Shown: positions 1-8,400 of the stretch, in pieces
Position numbering within the stretch: position 1 is the stretch's first letter
Layout: each line of letters begins with the position of its first letter
Source of the DNA: an uncultured Clostridium sp.
GTDB taxonomy: Bacteria; Bacillota; Clostridia; Oscillospirales; Acutalibacteraceae
NCBI GenBank assembly: GCA_958422185.1
Contig: CATZNW010000003.1
Coordinates: 1 to 64,000, forward strand
Direction of reading: 5' to 3'
DNA: 64,000 bases
The notes under the pieces: model-generated
What the model was told of the DNA's origin: nothing
Databases searched by the model: none
What the model saw: only the letters and a program-made list of their open reading frames with translations
Translations under genes and position numbers: made by a program

Positions 1-85
1 CTTTTTTTATCTTTTCGGAATCATACTGCGGATTTTGCTTTACCTTTTCATAAAAAGCGGCAAAGCCGTCGTCAAAATCACTCAA
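1..85 (-). CDS. relA: Probable RelA/SpoT-family (p)ppGpp synthetase, N-terminal fragment (cut by window edge)
   Basis: The first 28 codons of a gene run off the left edge. A TTG start at 85 is preceded by AAAGGAAG at about 9 nt and overlaps the end of recJ by 8 nt. The peptide contains QNPQYDSEKIKK, which resembles the start of the HD hydrolase domain of Rel proteins (typically YDxEKIxKA). In Bacillus subtilis relA also lies just downstream of recJ (with apt between). The reading frame and ribosome-binding site are seen directly; the family call rests on this short match and the gene order. Confidence 0.5.
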   Translation of the reverse strand, partial: MSDFDDGFAAFYEKVKQNPQYDSEKIKK

Positions 86-2105
86 TATTCATTCTTCCTT
101 TCAGGTGTTTTATAGTTTTGGTGCGGGTCAGATCTGCCTTGCCTGTCGTTTCATTCATTTTAATCGAACCGTCATCATATGAAATGAGCGAGCATTCATA
201 AAACGCTTTAAGGGCAAACATCATCTGCCCGTATGTCACGCCGGAAAGTGAAAAATAAAGGCTGTCAGCATCCGTATAAACATTTTTCCTTTTGCGTATG
301 GCTTTATACACTGCAGCGCATGTATCATGATCCGGATAAACGCTTTTTGAATTATTTTTTCCTGCGCAGAAAAGTTCATACTCCTCTTTTTCCGCAAAAT
401 AAGTATCCTCGTCCATACCGCTCTTTCTGATATCCACCGCCTGAACCGAAAGATACTCGCGCCCGTTATACGGATTCACCCCTATCTTTACGGCAGCGTC
501 TATCTTTTCCCCGGGAATATACGGAAATTTTTCCGCCGCAGTGCCGAATTTAACGATTCTGATCTTTCTGCCCTTTTTTTCGCATTCCAGTCTGATATGC
601 CTGCCGTTTCCCAAAGATCTGATTTGAGTTACAGTTAAATTCATCAGTGCAAAGACAGCACGCTTATTGCCCTCTCCGTAAGGCTCAAGCACAGCCAGCT
701 CCTTTGCCAGATCCACACTAAGATAAAACGGTGATATTTTAAAATCTATATCTACGGTCTGCACGGGCATTGCCGGGTATTTTTCAGCCGCAAACTCATT
801 TATCCTGTTTCGGAAATCATCTATATCTACTGCGCTAAGGCTGAGCCCGGCCGCACCCGGATGGCCGCCGAAATGGCCAAGTATATCCGAACAGTACGAC
901 ACGGCCTCAAATATATTAAAGCCCTGTATACTTCTTGCAGAGCCGTGTGCCGTGCCGTCATCCTCAATACTGATAACAACAGCCGGCTTTTCATATTTTT
1001 CAGAGAGTTTTGATGCCACTATACCTACAACGCCCTGATGATATCCTTTCCCGCTTACAACGATCACCCGTTTTCTTGCGAGCGACGGATCATCAGAAAG
1101 CTGTTTTACCGCGTCTTCATATATGCTTTGCTCAAGTTCCTGACGGTGGGTATTATTGATATTAAGCTGCTCCGCAATAAAGTCCGCCTTGCGGGGATCG
1201 GAACACATAAGAAGCTCAACAGCTTTTGAAGCATGCTCTATCCTGCCCGTAGCGTTGATTCTGGGGCATACGGAAAAAGCTATGTCAGAAGACGTTATCT
1301 CTTTGCCGGCAATGCCCGAGACTTTCAGAAGCGAGGCGATGCCGGGGCGCGGCGCATCGTTTATAAGCCTGATACCAGTTTTTACGATTCCCCTGTTTTC
1401 ATGGCAAAGCGGCATGATATCAGCTATGGTGCCTATTGCGGCCAGATCCGAATAACGATAAAGAATATCATCTACATCACCGTAAAGCGCGCAGGCAAGC
1501 ATAAATGCCACGCCGACTCCTGCAAGATCAGTAAACGGCAGTTGCCCGTCCTGCAGATGCGGATTTACAACAGCTTCCGCCCGCGGAAGCCGTTCCGGAA
1601 TCTGATGGTGATCTGTGATAACGAGTTCGAGCCCCAGCGAATAGGCATATTCCGCCTCTTCAACGGCGCTGATACCGTTATCCACCGTTACAATAAGGCG
1701 CGTGCCGCTTTGAGCGATTTTTTTGACTGCGTCTCTATTAAGTCCGTATCCTTCCGTTTCTCTTGACGGAATATAGTAATCCACTTCGGCTCCCATATCA
1801 CTGAAAAGCGAATACAAAAGCGCCGTTGCAGTGACGCCGTCACAGTCATAATCGCCGTAAACGGTGATCTTTTCACCAAGCGATATCGCCTGTTCTATGC
1901 GTTCAACCGCCGTTTCCATGCCCGAAAGCTCAAAGGGATCCGAAATACGAACGGAAGAGGAAATGAATTCAGAAACCTTAAGTTCATCGTCAAATCCTCT
2001 TGCGGCAAGCAGATACGCTACAAAAGCGTCCATATTAAATTTTTCGCTGATCTCGGAAGCTTTTTCCTTATCCACGTTTGCGATCAACCATTTTTTATGC
2101 GCCAT
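78..2105 (-). CDS. recJ: Single-stranded-DNA-specific exonuclease RecJ
   Basis: A 675-residue 5'-3' ssDNA exonuclease of the DHH phosphoesterase superfamily, acting in recombination and repair in the cytoplasm. Visible motifs are VYGDYDCDGVTAT (residues 82-94, metal-binding Asp residues), VDNG near 141 and the name-giving DHH at 165-167. The DHHA1 motif GGHPGAAG follows around residue 410, then an OB-like region. The C-terminal tail of about 100 residues past the OB region is longer than in minimal RecJ proteins but within the range seen in Firmicutes. Its ATG overlaps the hisE stop by one base (TAATG), so it is translationally coupled to the histidine operon. Confidence 0.96.
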   Translation of the reverse strand: MAHKKWLIANVDKEKASEISEKFNMDAFVAYLLAARGFDDELKVSEFISSSVRISDPFELSGMETAVERIEQAISLGEKITVYGDYDCDGVTATALLYSLFSDMGAEVDYYIPSRETEGYGLNRDAVKKIAQSGTRLIVTVDNGISAVEEAEYAYSLGLELVITDHHQIPERLPRAEAVVNPHLQDGQLPFTDLAGVGVAFMLACALYGDVDDILYRYSDLAAIGTIADIMPLCHENRGIVKTGIRLINDAPRPGIASLLKVSGIAGKEITSSDIAFSVCPRINATGRIEHASKAVELLMCSDPRKADFIAEQLNINNTHRQELEQSIYEDAVKQLSDDPSLARKRVIVVSGKGYHQGVVGIVASKLSEKYEKPAVVISIEDDGTAHGSARSIQGFNIFEAVSYCSDILGHFGGHPGAAGLSLSAVDIDDFRNRINEFAAEKYPAMPVQTVDIDFKISPFYLSVDLAKELAVLEPYGEGNKRAVFALMNLTVTQIRSLGNGRHIRLECEKKGRKIRIVKFGTAAEKFPYIPGEKIDAAVKIGVNPYNGREYLSVQAVDIRKSGMDEDTYFAEKEEYELFCAGKNNSKSVYPDHDTCAAVYKAIRKRKNVYTDADSLYFSLSGVTYGQMMFALKAFYECSLISYDDGSIKMNETTGKADLTRTKTIKHLKGRMNIE

Positions 2106-2428
2106 TATGAATTTTTATCCACCACATGAAATTTCTTTAAATTAGAGCGTTTTTCCGCCCTTTTTTGAAGTTCTTTCTCAACATCCTCAGGTGTAATGCC
2201 CTGATATGCCATCATAACAAGAACATGATAGATAAGATCGGAGATCTCATAAACCGTTTCGTCTTTATCGTTATTTTTGGCCGCAATAACGGTCTCCGTA
2301 CACTCCTCGCCTACTTTTTTCAGAATCTTGTCTATACCCTGCTCAAAGAGATAGGCAGTGTATGAGCCGTCTGCTTTCTCATTTTTTCTGTCTATAATAA
2401 CCTGATATTCGTTTTTGATATAATCCAT
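2105..2428 (-). CDS. hisE: Phosphoribosyl-ATP pyrophosphohydrolase HisE
   Basis: A 107-residue protein of the all-alpha NTP pyrophosphohydrolase type; it hydrolyses phosphoribosyl-ATP to phosphoribosyl-AMP, step 2 of histidine synthesis. The signature is KKVGEECTETVIAAKN followed by EISDLIYHVLVMM, the paired Glu/Asp metal-binding helices. It stands alone rather than fused to HisI. It sits 41 nt downstream of hisI and overlaps recJ by one base. Confidence 0.95.
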   Translation of the reverse strand: MDYIKNEYQVIIDRKNEKADGSYTAYLFEQGIDKILKKVGEECTETVIAAKNNDKDETVYEISDLIYHVLVMMAYQGITPEDVEKELQKRAEKRSNLKKFHVVDKNS

Positions 2429-2469
2429 CTTTTATCACCGTTTTTCCGATATATAATTTATATGCTTAT

Positions 2470-2799
2470 TTATTCAAATTCCTTTATCTTATTAAAAAAG
2501 CAGCTATGACTCCCAGTGTGGCACGCAGCGCCGGTCTGAATAACGTTTATAAGAAGGGTATCATCATCACAGTCGCCGTAAATAGAAACGATCTTTTGAA
2601 GATGGCCGCTTGTTGCCCCTTTATTCCAAAGTTCCTGCCTGCTTCTGGACCAAAACCAGGTATAACCTGTTTCAAGCGTTTTCCTGAACGATTCCCGGTT
2701 CATATAAGCAAGCATAAGGACTTCTCCTGTGCCGTATTCCTGAATCACAGCAGGGATCAGGTCTGATTTTTTAAAAAACTTTTCTACATCAATTTCCAT
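2470..2799 (-). CDS. hisI: Phosphoribosyl-AMP cyclohydrolase HisI
   Basis: A 109-residue enzyme that opens the adenine ring of phosphoribosyl-AMP, step 3 of histidine synthesis. It has the family motifs LMLAYMNRESF, TWFWSRSRQELWNKG, the metal-binding DCDDDTLL and the zinc-ligand segment ACHTGSHSCF near the C terminus. Monofunctional length matches free-standing HisI. The ATG lies inside the last codons of hisA (11-nt overlap), indicating coupling. Confidence 0.96.
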   Translation of the reverse strand: MEIDVEKFFKKSDLIPAVIQEYGTGEVLMLAYMNRESFRKTLETGYTWFWSRSRQELWNKGATSGHLQKIVSIYGDCDDDTLLINVIQTGAACHTGSHSCFFNKIKEFE

Positions 2800-3511
2800 T
2801 TTCTGCCACCTCCAGAGCCTGCTTTAGATCGAGGCTGCCGCTGTATATGCTTTTGCCGCAGACAGCGCCGTAAAGTCCGAGTGACTTAAGCGCTTTTATA
2901 TCTTCTATATTGGTAATGCCGCCGGATGCAATGATATCGCACGAAACGGCATTATTGATTTCTGATAACTGTTTAAGATTAGGGCCGGATAAAGTGCCGT
3001 CCCTTGAAATATCCGTAAAAATGATCGTTTTCACACCGCACTGTTCCATTTCCTTTGCAAGATCGGTGAAATAGACATCTGAAGTCTGCGTCCATCCCTC
3101 CGCTGCGGCATAACCGTTTTTAGCGTCAATACCCACGGCTATTTTATCGCCAAAAGCAGAAACGGCCTCTTTAACGAGCCCGGGGTCCTTAAGCGCGGCC
3201 GAACCGAGAATGACCCTGGAAATGCCGGAATCAAGATAGAATTCCATATCCCGCATACTTCTGATTCCGCCGCCGAGTTCAACTTTAAGCGAAGTGTTTT
3301 CAGCAACATCCATAAAAACGTCCGCATTTACACGTTTTTTTTCAAGCGAACCATCAAGATCCACCATATGTATCCACCCGGCGCCCGCCTTTTCAAAATC
3401 AAGCGCAGTGCTGAGAGCGCCTTCCGCCACCTGATGGGCGGTTGAAAAATCACCTTTGTAAAGCCTGACCGGCTTGCCGCCCATTATATCCACAGCAGGT
3501 AATATTATCAT
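2789..3511 (-). CDS. hisA: ProFAR isomerase HisA
   Basis: A 240-residue (beta-alpha)8 barrel that isomerises ProFAR to PRFAR, step 4 of histidine synthesis. It starts with IILPAVDIMGGKPVRL, which carries the general-base Asp, and has the phosphate-binding turns LGGGIRS and ASGGITN plus the second catalytic region FTDISRDGT. The ATG overlaps the hisB stop by one base. In most operons hisH and hisF flank hisA; here hisB precedes it directly and hisI follows, so the glutaminase/cyclase pair must lie elsewhere or be missing. Confidence 0.96.
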   Translation of the reverse strand: MIILPAVDIMGGKPVRLYKGDFSTAHQVAEGALSTALDFEKAGAGWIHMVDLDGSLEKKRVNADVFMDVAENTSLKVELGGGIRSMRDMEFYLDSGISRVILGSAALKDPGLVKEAVSAFGDKIAVGIDAKNGYAAAEGWTQTSDVYFTDLAKEMEQCGVKTIIFTDISRDGTLSGPNLKQLSEINNAVSCDIIASGGITNIEDIKALKSLGLYGAVCGKSIYSGSLDLKQALEVAENGN

Positions 3512-4086
3512 TATAAAACTCCTTTTGTAGAAAGAACTCCGGAGCGGTTTTCAGCAGCGGCAATGCTGAGCGCATGACCGAAAGCTTTGAAAAGCGCCTC
3601 TATAATATGATGTGAATTGCTGCCGTAGATCTCGTTTAAATGAAGCGTTATTCCCGCATTTACCGCAACGGCGCGGAAAAATTCAACAGTGCAGCATGTT
3701 TCATAATCGCCGCACTTTTCTTCTGCTAAATCTGCGTTGAAAACAAGATACGGCCTGTTCGAAATGTCAAGAGCGCAATGGGCGAGTGCCTCATCCATTG
3801 GAATATAAAACGATCCGTATCGGTTTATACCGCTCATATCGCCGAGCGACTGCCTGATAGCAGAGCCGAGGGCAATGCCCGTGTCCTCAACGGTATGATG
3901 GGTGTCAACATCAAGATCGCCTTTTACATCAAGCACCAGACCGAATCCGCCGTGAACGGCAAAAGCGGTGAGCATATGGTCAAAAAAGCCTATGCCCGTA
4001 CTTATTTTCACTTCTCCGCCATCCGGTGAAAAAGAGAGTTTTATATCCGTTTCTTTCGTTTTTCTGTTTACCTGTGCCGTTCTCAT
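3511..4086 (-). CDS. hisB: Imidazoleglycerol-phosphate dehydratase HisB
   Basis: A 191-residue monofunctional dehydratase of step 6 in histidine synthesis. Both manganese-binding repeats are visible: FDHMLTAFAVHG with DTHHTVEDTGIALG in the first half, and NSHHIIEALFKAFG in the second. It has no phosphatase domain of the enterobacterial HisB type. It lies 65 nt downstream of the frameshifted DUF3006-like reading frame and is coupled to hisA. Confidence 0.97.
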   Translation of the reverse strand: MRTAQVNRKTKETDIKLSFSPDGGEVKISTGIGFFDHMLTAFAVHGGFGLVLDVKGDLDVDTHHTVEDTGIALGSAIRQSLGDMSGINRYGSFYIPMDEALAHCALDISNRPYLVFNADLAEEKCGDYETCCTVEFFRAVAVNAGITLHLNEIYGSNSHHIIEALFKAFGHALSIAAAENRSGVLSTKGVL

Positions 4087-4151
4087 TGCAGTCCTCCGAA
4101 AAGTTATTTTGTTCTGTCTAAAAATCTTTTTAGTTTAGCAGCGTTTTTACC

Positions 4152-4300
4152 TTAAGTGCCGCATTTTTTATCGGCAATTATATTGAACACCGTTTCTTCC
4201 GCCGCGTTCTCAACAAGACACAGCGGAGCGTTTACCGTTTTGCCGTTATCAAGTTCAATAACGGCAACATTTTTTCAATTCTGTTCATTATGACCTTCAT
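4152..4300 (-). pseudogene. Frameshifted DUF3006-like small protein
   Basis: Two bases after the stop of the metallo-beta-lactamase gene an ATG (4300) opens MKVIMNRIEK and then leaves frame at an A6 run (T run 4270-4275 on the plus strand). In the next frame the peptide continues as NVAVIELDNGKTVNAP and ends at TAA (4154-4152). One extra A would give a single 49-residue protein. That composite matches the DUF3006 pattern (MKxIIDRxE..xAVVExxDG), a family usually encoded right after ComEC-like metallo-beta-lactamases. It may be a real frameshift, a homopolymer sequencing error or slippage. Confidence 0.7.
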
Positions 4301-4302
4301 TT

Positions 4303-5424
4303 TTACTCCGGGTCGCATATTGAGCATGGCACGTAGCCTTCGCTTTCAAGCTCCTGCAAAGATCTTTGAGTATACTCCTTATTGCTTTGAGACATTGACG
4401 AGACCGCAGAGCAATCCGGCGTATGAATCTTTTTGGAGGAAGTGTTCAGAACATAAGTGTACTCACTGCCGCTTTGCGTGTTGCTGACCGTTTCCTGCAG
4501 CTGCGAAGCGGACTGAGCGGAACCCGAATTCTGCCTGAGCTGATCTGAATCGTTTTCAGAATTCACCGTAAGATCACCGCCGTCAGACACGATCACGATA
4601 CTGCCGAGCTGATCGGTACGCAAAATTTCCGCACCGGCATTTTGCCAGCGTTCAACGATTTGCTCGTTCGGGTGACCGTAAGAGTTCCCTTCGCCCACCT
4701 CTATAACGGCATACTGAGGCGAAACGCGGCCAATAAAATTCTGTGATGACGAGGTATCCGAGCCGTGATGCCCGACTTTTACAACATCTGCCGAGGGATC
4801 TGCATGTATCTCTTCTTCCGATACTTCTTCCGCGTCGCCCATAAAAAGGAAAGAGGTATCCTCAAAAGTAAGTTTCAGCACCGCGGAATAGTTATTCAAA
4901 TCATCATAACCAGAGGAACACGGCGCCAGAAAGCGGGCAGAAAGATTCTCACTTTCTATAACGCTGACTGACTCAGACGCCTGTATAACGGGGCATCCTT
5001 CCGAATCCGCCTTATTGAGGAATTCACTGTAAACGGAAGAAGACGATTCGGCATCCGGCATATAGATATTTAAAACTTCAAAATGATCAAGCACATCCGG
5101 CAGTCCGCCGATATGATCCGAATGAGGATGGGTTGCAACAAGATAAGTGATTTCACTGTAGCCGAGAGAAGAAATATAACCGGACACAGTCTCACCGTAC
5201 TCGCTTTCACCGCCGTCTATCAGCATCGTTTCTCCGTTCGGGAGCTCAATAAATTCGCTGTCCCCCTGACCCACGTCAATAAAATGAACTGCAAGTTCTC
5301 CGCTTTCTGCATGTGCGGGTACAAATACAGAATGATTTGAACTGACAGGTGCAGAGCATGCACACAGCAGAAGGGTAAGCAGCACGGCGAATATTGCCGT
5401 CGTTCTTTTAAAACCTCTGTGCAC
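4303..5424 (-). CDS. Secreted lipoprotein with ComEC-like metallo-beta-lactamase domain
   Basis: A 373-residue exported hydrolase. A GTG start (5424) overlaps the hisD stop by one base. Residues 1-23 form a lipoprotein signal peptide with lipobox LCAC (lipidated Cys23). The metallo-beta-lactamase domain shows HFIDVGQGDS, the metal-binding ATHPHSDHIGG (residues 97-107), LFMGDAE and KVGHHGSDTSSS, the pattern of the extracellular ComEC nuclease-like domain. The C terminus carries a small Cys-containing module (IHTPDCSAV...YVPCSICDPE) often found on such proteins. The substrate is unknown; extracellular DNA or phosphodiester cleavage is an inference. Its place between hisD and hisB is not explained by histidine synthesis. 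Confidence 0.88.
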   Translation of the reverse strand: MHRGFKRTTAIFAVLLTLLLCACSAPVSSNHSVFVPAHAESGELAVHFIDVGQGDSEFIELPNGETMLIDGGESEYGETVSGYISSLGYSEITYLVATHPHSDHIGGLPDVLDHFEVLNIYMPDAESSSSVYSEFLNKADSEGCPVIQASESVSVIESENLSARFLAPCSSGYDDLNNYSAVLKLTFEDTSFLFMGDAEEVSEEEIHADPSADVVKVGHHGSDTSSSQNFIGRVSPQYAVIEVGEGNSYGHPNEQIVERWQNAGAEILRTDQLGSIVIVSDGGDLTVNSENDSDQLRQNSGSAQSASQLQETVSNTQSGSEYTYVLNTSSKKIHTPDCSAVSSMSQSNKEYTQRSLQELESEGYVPCSICDPE

Positions 5425-6704
5425 TAGAATCTTACCTTAATACTGTTGGCATGGGCGGTCAGGCCTTCGGTTTCAGCAAGAGTGATAATATCTTCCTTTG
5501 CCCTTGCAAGTTCCTGCTGCGTATAATAAATAAAAGAGGATTTTTTAATAAAGCTATCCACAGAAAGCGGGCTGAAAAATCTTGCTGTACCGCTTGTGGG
5601 AAGAACATGGTTGGGACCTGCATAGTAATCGCCGAGAGGCTCCGGCGACCAGTTGCCGAGAAATACCGAACCTGCGTTATCTATCATTCCGATATATTTA
5701 AGAGGTTCTTCAACGCACATTTCAAGGTGTTCCGGCGCAAGTTCATTTGCGAATCTGACCGCCTGATCCATATTCTCACAAACAATAATCTCGCCGTAAT
5801 CCTCAAGAGAACGCTCAATGATCTCCTGTCTTTCAAGGAATTTGATCTGCCTTTCGATCTCCTTTACCGTTGCGCGGGCAACTGTTTCAGAAGTTGTGAG
5901 CAGAATGGCGGACGCCATTTTATCATGCTCTGCCTGACTCATGAGATCCGCCGCAAGAAACGATGGCTTTGCCGTTTTATCCGCCACTATAAGTATTTCG
6001 GACGGGCCGGCAACCATATCGATATCCACAACTCCGTAAAGTAGCCTTTTAGCAGTGGCAACAAAAATATTTCCCGGACCTACAATCTTATCCACCTTTG
6101 GAATTTTTTCGGTGCCGTATGCCAGCGCCGCGACAGCCTGGGCTCCTCCGCAAAGGAACACTCTGTCTACTCCTGCAACCGCTGCAGCCGCCATAATGTA
6201 GGGATTGGGGTTGCCTTCGTTTCCCGGAGGGGTCACCATAATGATCTCTTTTACTCCCGCAATCTTTGCCGGAACGGCGTTCATAAGAACGGAGCTGGGA
6301 TAAGCCGCCGTGCCGCCGGGCACATAGATTCCCACTCTGTTCAAACCTCTTATGCGCTGGCCCATAATAACGCCGTTTTCCTCCGTGGTAAGCCAGCTTT
6401 GCTGTGCCTGCTTCTGATGAAATCTGTAAATATTGTCCTTGGCGCGTGTAACAGCGTCTATAAATTCATCCTCAACAACATCTATATACTGCTGAAGTTC
6501 TTCTTTTTCAATAACGGTTTTTTTGGGAACGCTGCCGTCAAAACGCGAGGTGTATTCGCGCACTGCCGCGTCTCCACCCTCTTTAACTCCGTTTATAATT
6601 GAAGTTACGATCTCAACGATCTTCGGATCAGTCTCTCCGCTCCGCTTCTTCAGGTTCTCAATCAGAGCATATTCGGCTTTTCCGTTTGCTTTAGTGATTT
6701 TCAT
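5424..6704 (-). CDS. hisD: Histidinol dehydrogenase HisD
   Basis: A 426-residue zinc-dependent enzyme that carries out the last two oxidations of L-histidinol to L-histidine with NAD. Recognisable blocks are GIYVPGGTAAYPSSVLMNAVPA, GPGNIFVATAKR, DMVAGPSEILI, the catalytic/zinc area MSQAEHDKMA and APEHLEMC, and GDYYAGPNHVLPT near the end. Length is normal. It lies 13 nt behind the hisZG fusion and overlaps the downstream lipoprotein start (TAGTG). Confidence 0.97.
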   Translation of the reverse strand: MKITKANGKAEYALIENLKKRSGETDPKIVEIVTSIINGVKEGGDAAVREYTSRFDGSVPKKTVIEKEELQQYIDVVEDEFIDAVTRAKDNIYRFHQKQAQQSWLTTEENGVIMGQRIRGLNRVGIYVPGGTAAYPSSVLMNAVPAKIAGVKEIIMVTPPGNEGNPNPYIMAAAAVAGVDRVFLCGGAQAVAALAYGTEKIPKVDKIVGPGNIFVATAKRLLYGVVDIDMVAGPSEILIVADKTAKPSFLAADLMSQAEHDKMASAILLTTSETVARATVKEIERQIKFLERQEIIERSLEDYGEIIVCENMDQAVRFANELAPEHLEMCVEEPLKYIGMIDNAGSVFLGNWSPEPLGDYYAGPNHVLPTSGTARFFSPLSVDSFIKKSSFIYYTQQELARAKEDIITLAETEGLTAHANSIKVRF

Positions 6705-6717
6705 TTAAAAACCTCTT

Positions 6718-8328
6718 TCACACTTTACTTGCAAGTTCCAGGTCAGAAAGGAAGGATTCAATCTCCTGCTTTCTGAGTTTCATGGAAGCCATATTTACGA
6801 TTACTCTTGCGGAGATCGGCTGTATTTCCTCCACTACCTCAAGTCCGTTTTCCTTAAGGGTAGATCCGGTCTCAACAATATCCACGATCCCGTCCGCAAG
6901 GCCCAGCAGCGGAGCAAGCTCAACACTGCCCTCGATTTTTATAACGTCCACATCCATACCCTTTGAAAGGAAAAATTCCTTTGCAACTTTAGGGTACTTG
7001 GACGCAACGGTCTTTCTTGCGTATCCGCTGAAGAAATCCGTACCCTTGGGGCATGCGAGGGCAAAACGGCATTTGCCTATATTGAGATCCAGCACCTCGT
7101 AAAACGAACTTCCGTGCTCAACAATCGTATCTTTACCCACTATACCAATATCGCACACCCCGTGTTCAACGTAGGTTATAACATCCGGCGCTTTTGAAAG
7201 CACTGCTTCATATCCGTCTACGGGGAGGATCAGACGCCTGCCCTTGTTTTCCAGCTGGGAGGTATCGAGTCCCATTTTCTGAAAAAGCTTAACAGACGAT
7301 TTTTCGAGTCTGCCCTTTGTCAGCGCTATTCTGATCGGCCGTTCAACATTGATTACTTCGTGCATAACGTCAAACAGCGCATTAATATCCACGGCGAAGC
7401 CGATCGCAGGCGCGTCGATCCCGAATTTGCCTATAAGATTATCATAACGGCCGCCGGAAAGGACCGAAACGCCGGAGCCTTCCGCATAGCCCCTGAAAAT
7501 AACGCCTGTATAATAATTGGTGCGGTTCACAAGGCCCAGATCTATCATAATATTACCGCCGTGGCCGAGTTCGCAGAGCTTTCTGTATATATTTCCCAGG
7601 TAATCAAGTGCGGCGTCTGACTTTTCGGAAGAATACAACTGCTTTGCTTCTTTAAGCACTTCCGCTCCGCCGAAAAGGCGCGGCAGCATACGCAGCACTC
7701 TTGTTTGAACCGTATCGCCTATTGTGGAGAGAAGATCGCTTAAAGCAGCGAAATTTTTACTTTCGGTCAGCGAGCATATTTCGTTTTTTTGCGAAAGATC
7801 TATATCCATATCGTCAAGTATGGCGTTGAAGAATCCCGCATGACCTATTTCCAGAGAATATGAATTGAGTTCTGAACGGCCAAGAGCTTCCAGCGCCATG
7901 GTCAGCACTTCCATATCCGCGTCAACAGAGCCGTCTCCTATGAGTTCAATACCGCTCTGCGGAATCTCGTCCGTTCTGCCGGCATATGCCTTGTTACGGG
8001 TAAAAACATTTTGATTGTAGTAGAGCCTGACGGGAAAATCCGATCGGCTGAGCCTGGTTGCAACAAGACGTGCAATGGGCATTGTATTATCCGGACGCAA
8101 GACCGTGGTGCGGCCGTAAGCGTCCGTCAGCTTATACATGATATCCGATTCCATACCCGTATCGTTTTCAAAAACATCTATATATTCTATTGCCGGAGTT
8201 ATTACCTTGCGGTAATTCTTTTCCTTAAAAAGCTGAGAAAGCGTTGTTTCTATTTTTTTTCTGTCGTCGCACTCCTCAAAAAGCAGATCTCTGCTGCCCT
8301 GTGGAGTAACTTTTGCGTATTTGTTCAT
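6718..8328 (-). CDS. hisZG: HisZ-HisG fusion: ATP phosphoribosyltransferase regulatory plus catalytic subunit
   Basis: A 536-residue fusion catalysing and controlling the first step of histidine synthesis (ATP + PRPP). Residues 1 to about 325 are HisZ, a histidyl-tRNA-synthetase paralogue: TPQGSRDLLFEE, LRPDNTMPIARL, RLYYNQNVFT and LSGGRYDNLIGKFG are visible. From about 331 (RIALTKGRLEK) to the end it is a short-form HisG with LGLADGIVDIVETGSTLKENGL near the C terminus, the PRPP-binding signature. Short HisG normally needs a separate HisZ, so the fusion fixes them 1:1. It is the first gene of the operon behind its own promoter. Confidence 0.95.
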   Translation of the reverse strand: MNKYAKVTPQGSRDLLFEECDDRKKIETTLSQLFKEKNYRKVITPAIEYIDVFENDTGMESDIMYKLTDAYGRTTVLRPDNTMPIARLVATRLSRSDFPVRLYYNQNVFTRNKAYAGRTDEIPQSGIELIGDGSVDADMEVLTMALEALGRSELNSYSLEIGHAGFFNAILDDMDIDLSQKNEICSLTESKNFAALSDLLSTIGDTVQTRVLRMLPRLFGGAEVLKEAKQLYSSEKSDAALDYLGNIYRKLCELGHGGNIMIDLGLVNRTNYYTGVIFRGYAEGSGVSVLSGGRYDNLIGKFGIDAPAIGFAVDINALFDVMHEVINVERPIRIALTKGRLEKSSVKLFQKMGLDTSQLENKGRRLILPVDGYEAVLSKAPDVITYVEHGVCDIGIVGKDTIVEHGSSFYEVLDLNIGKCRFALACPKGTDFFSGYARKTVASKYPKVAKEFFLSKGMDVDVIKIEGSVELAPLLGLADGIVDIVETGSTLKENGLEVVEEIQPISARVIVNMASMKLRKQEIESFLSDLELASKV

Positions 8329-8352
8329 CTGTGCACTCCATATATCAACTTT

Positions 8353-8366
8353 AGCGTATTAACGCT
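8353..8366. promoter_or_regulatory. Candidate operator of the histidine operon
   Basis: An inverted repeat AGCGT-N4-ACGCT lies just downstream of the -10 box, over the expected transcription start. That position fits a repressor site. A TrpR-like histidine repressor (YerC/HisR type) is known in Firmicutes and is one candidate; no regulator gene is in the window. No histidine T-box structure is visible in the short leader. Confidence 0.55.
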
Positions 8367-8371
8367 TTAAT

Positions 8372-8400
8372 ATGCTACCATATTAAATTGTGCTTGTCAA
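8372..8400 (-). promoter_or_regulatory. Promoter of the histidine operon
   Basis: Minus-strand TTGACA (8400-8395), a 17-nt spacer and TAGCAT (8377-8372) give a near-consensus sigma-A promoter. It begins at the base after the polC stop codon and reads into hisZG. Confidence 0.8.

Noticed and set aside
1233..1766. A 177-codon plus-strand frame opposite recJ
   Set aside because: It is antisense to a well-conserved gene, has no promoter or ribosome-binding site and has a shadow-like composition.
5451..6044. A 197-codon plus-strand frame opposite hisD
   Set aside because: It is antisense to conserved hisD blocks with no signals of its own.
8329..8400. T-box or histidine attenuator before hisZG
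   Set aside because: The leader is far too short for a T-box and no specifier loop or terminator/antiterminator pair is visible.
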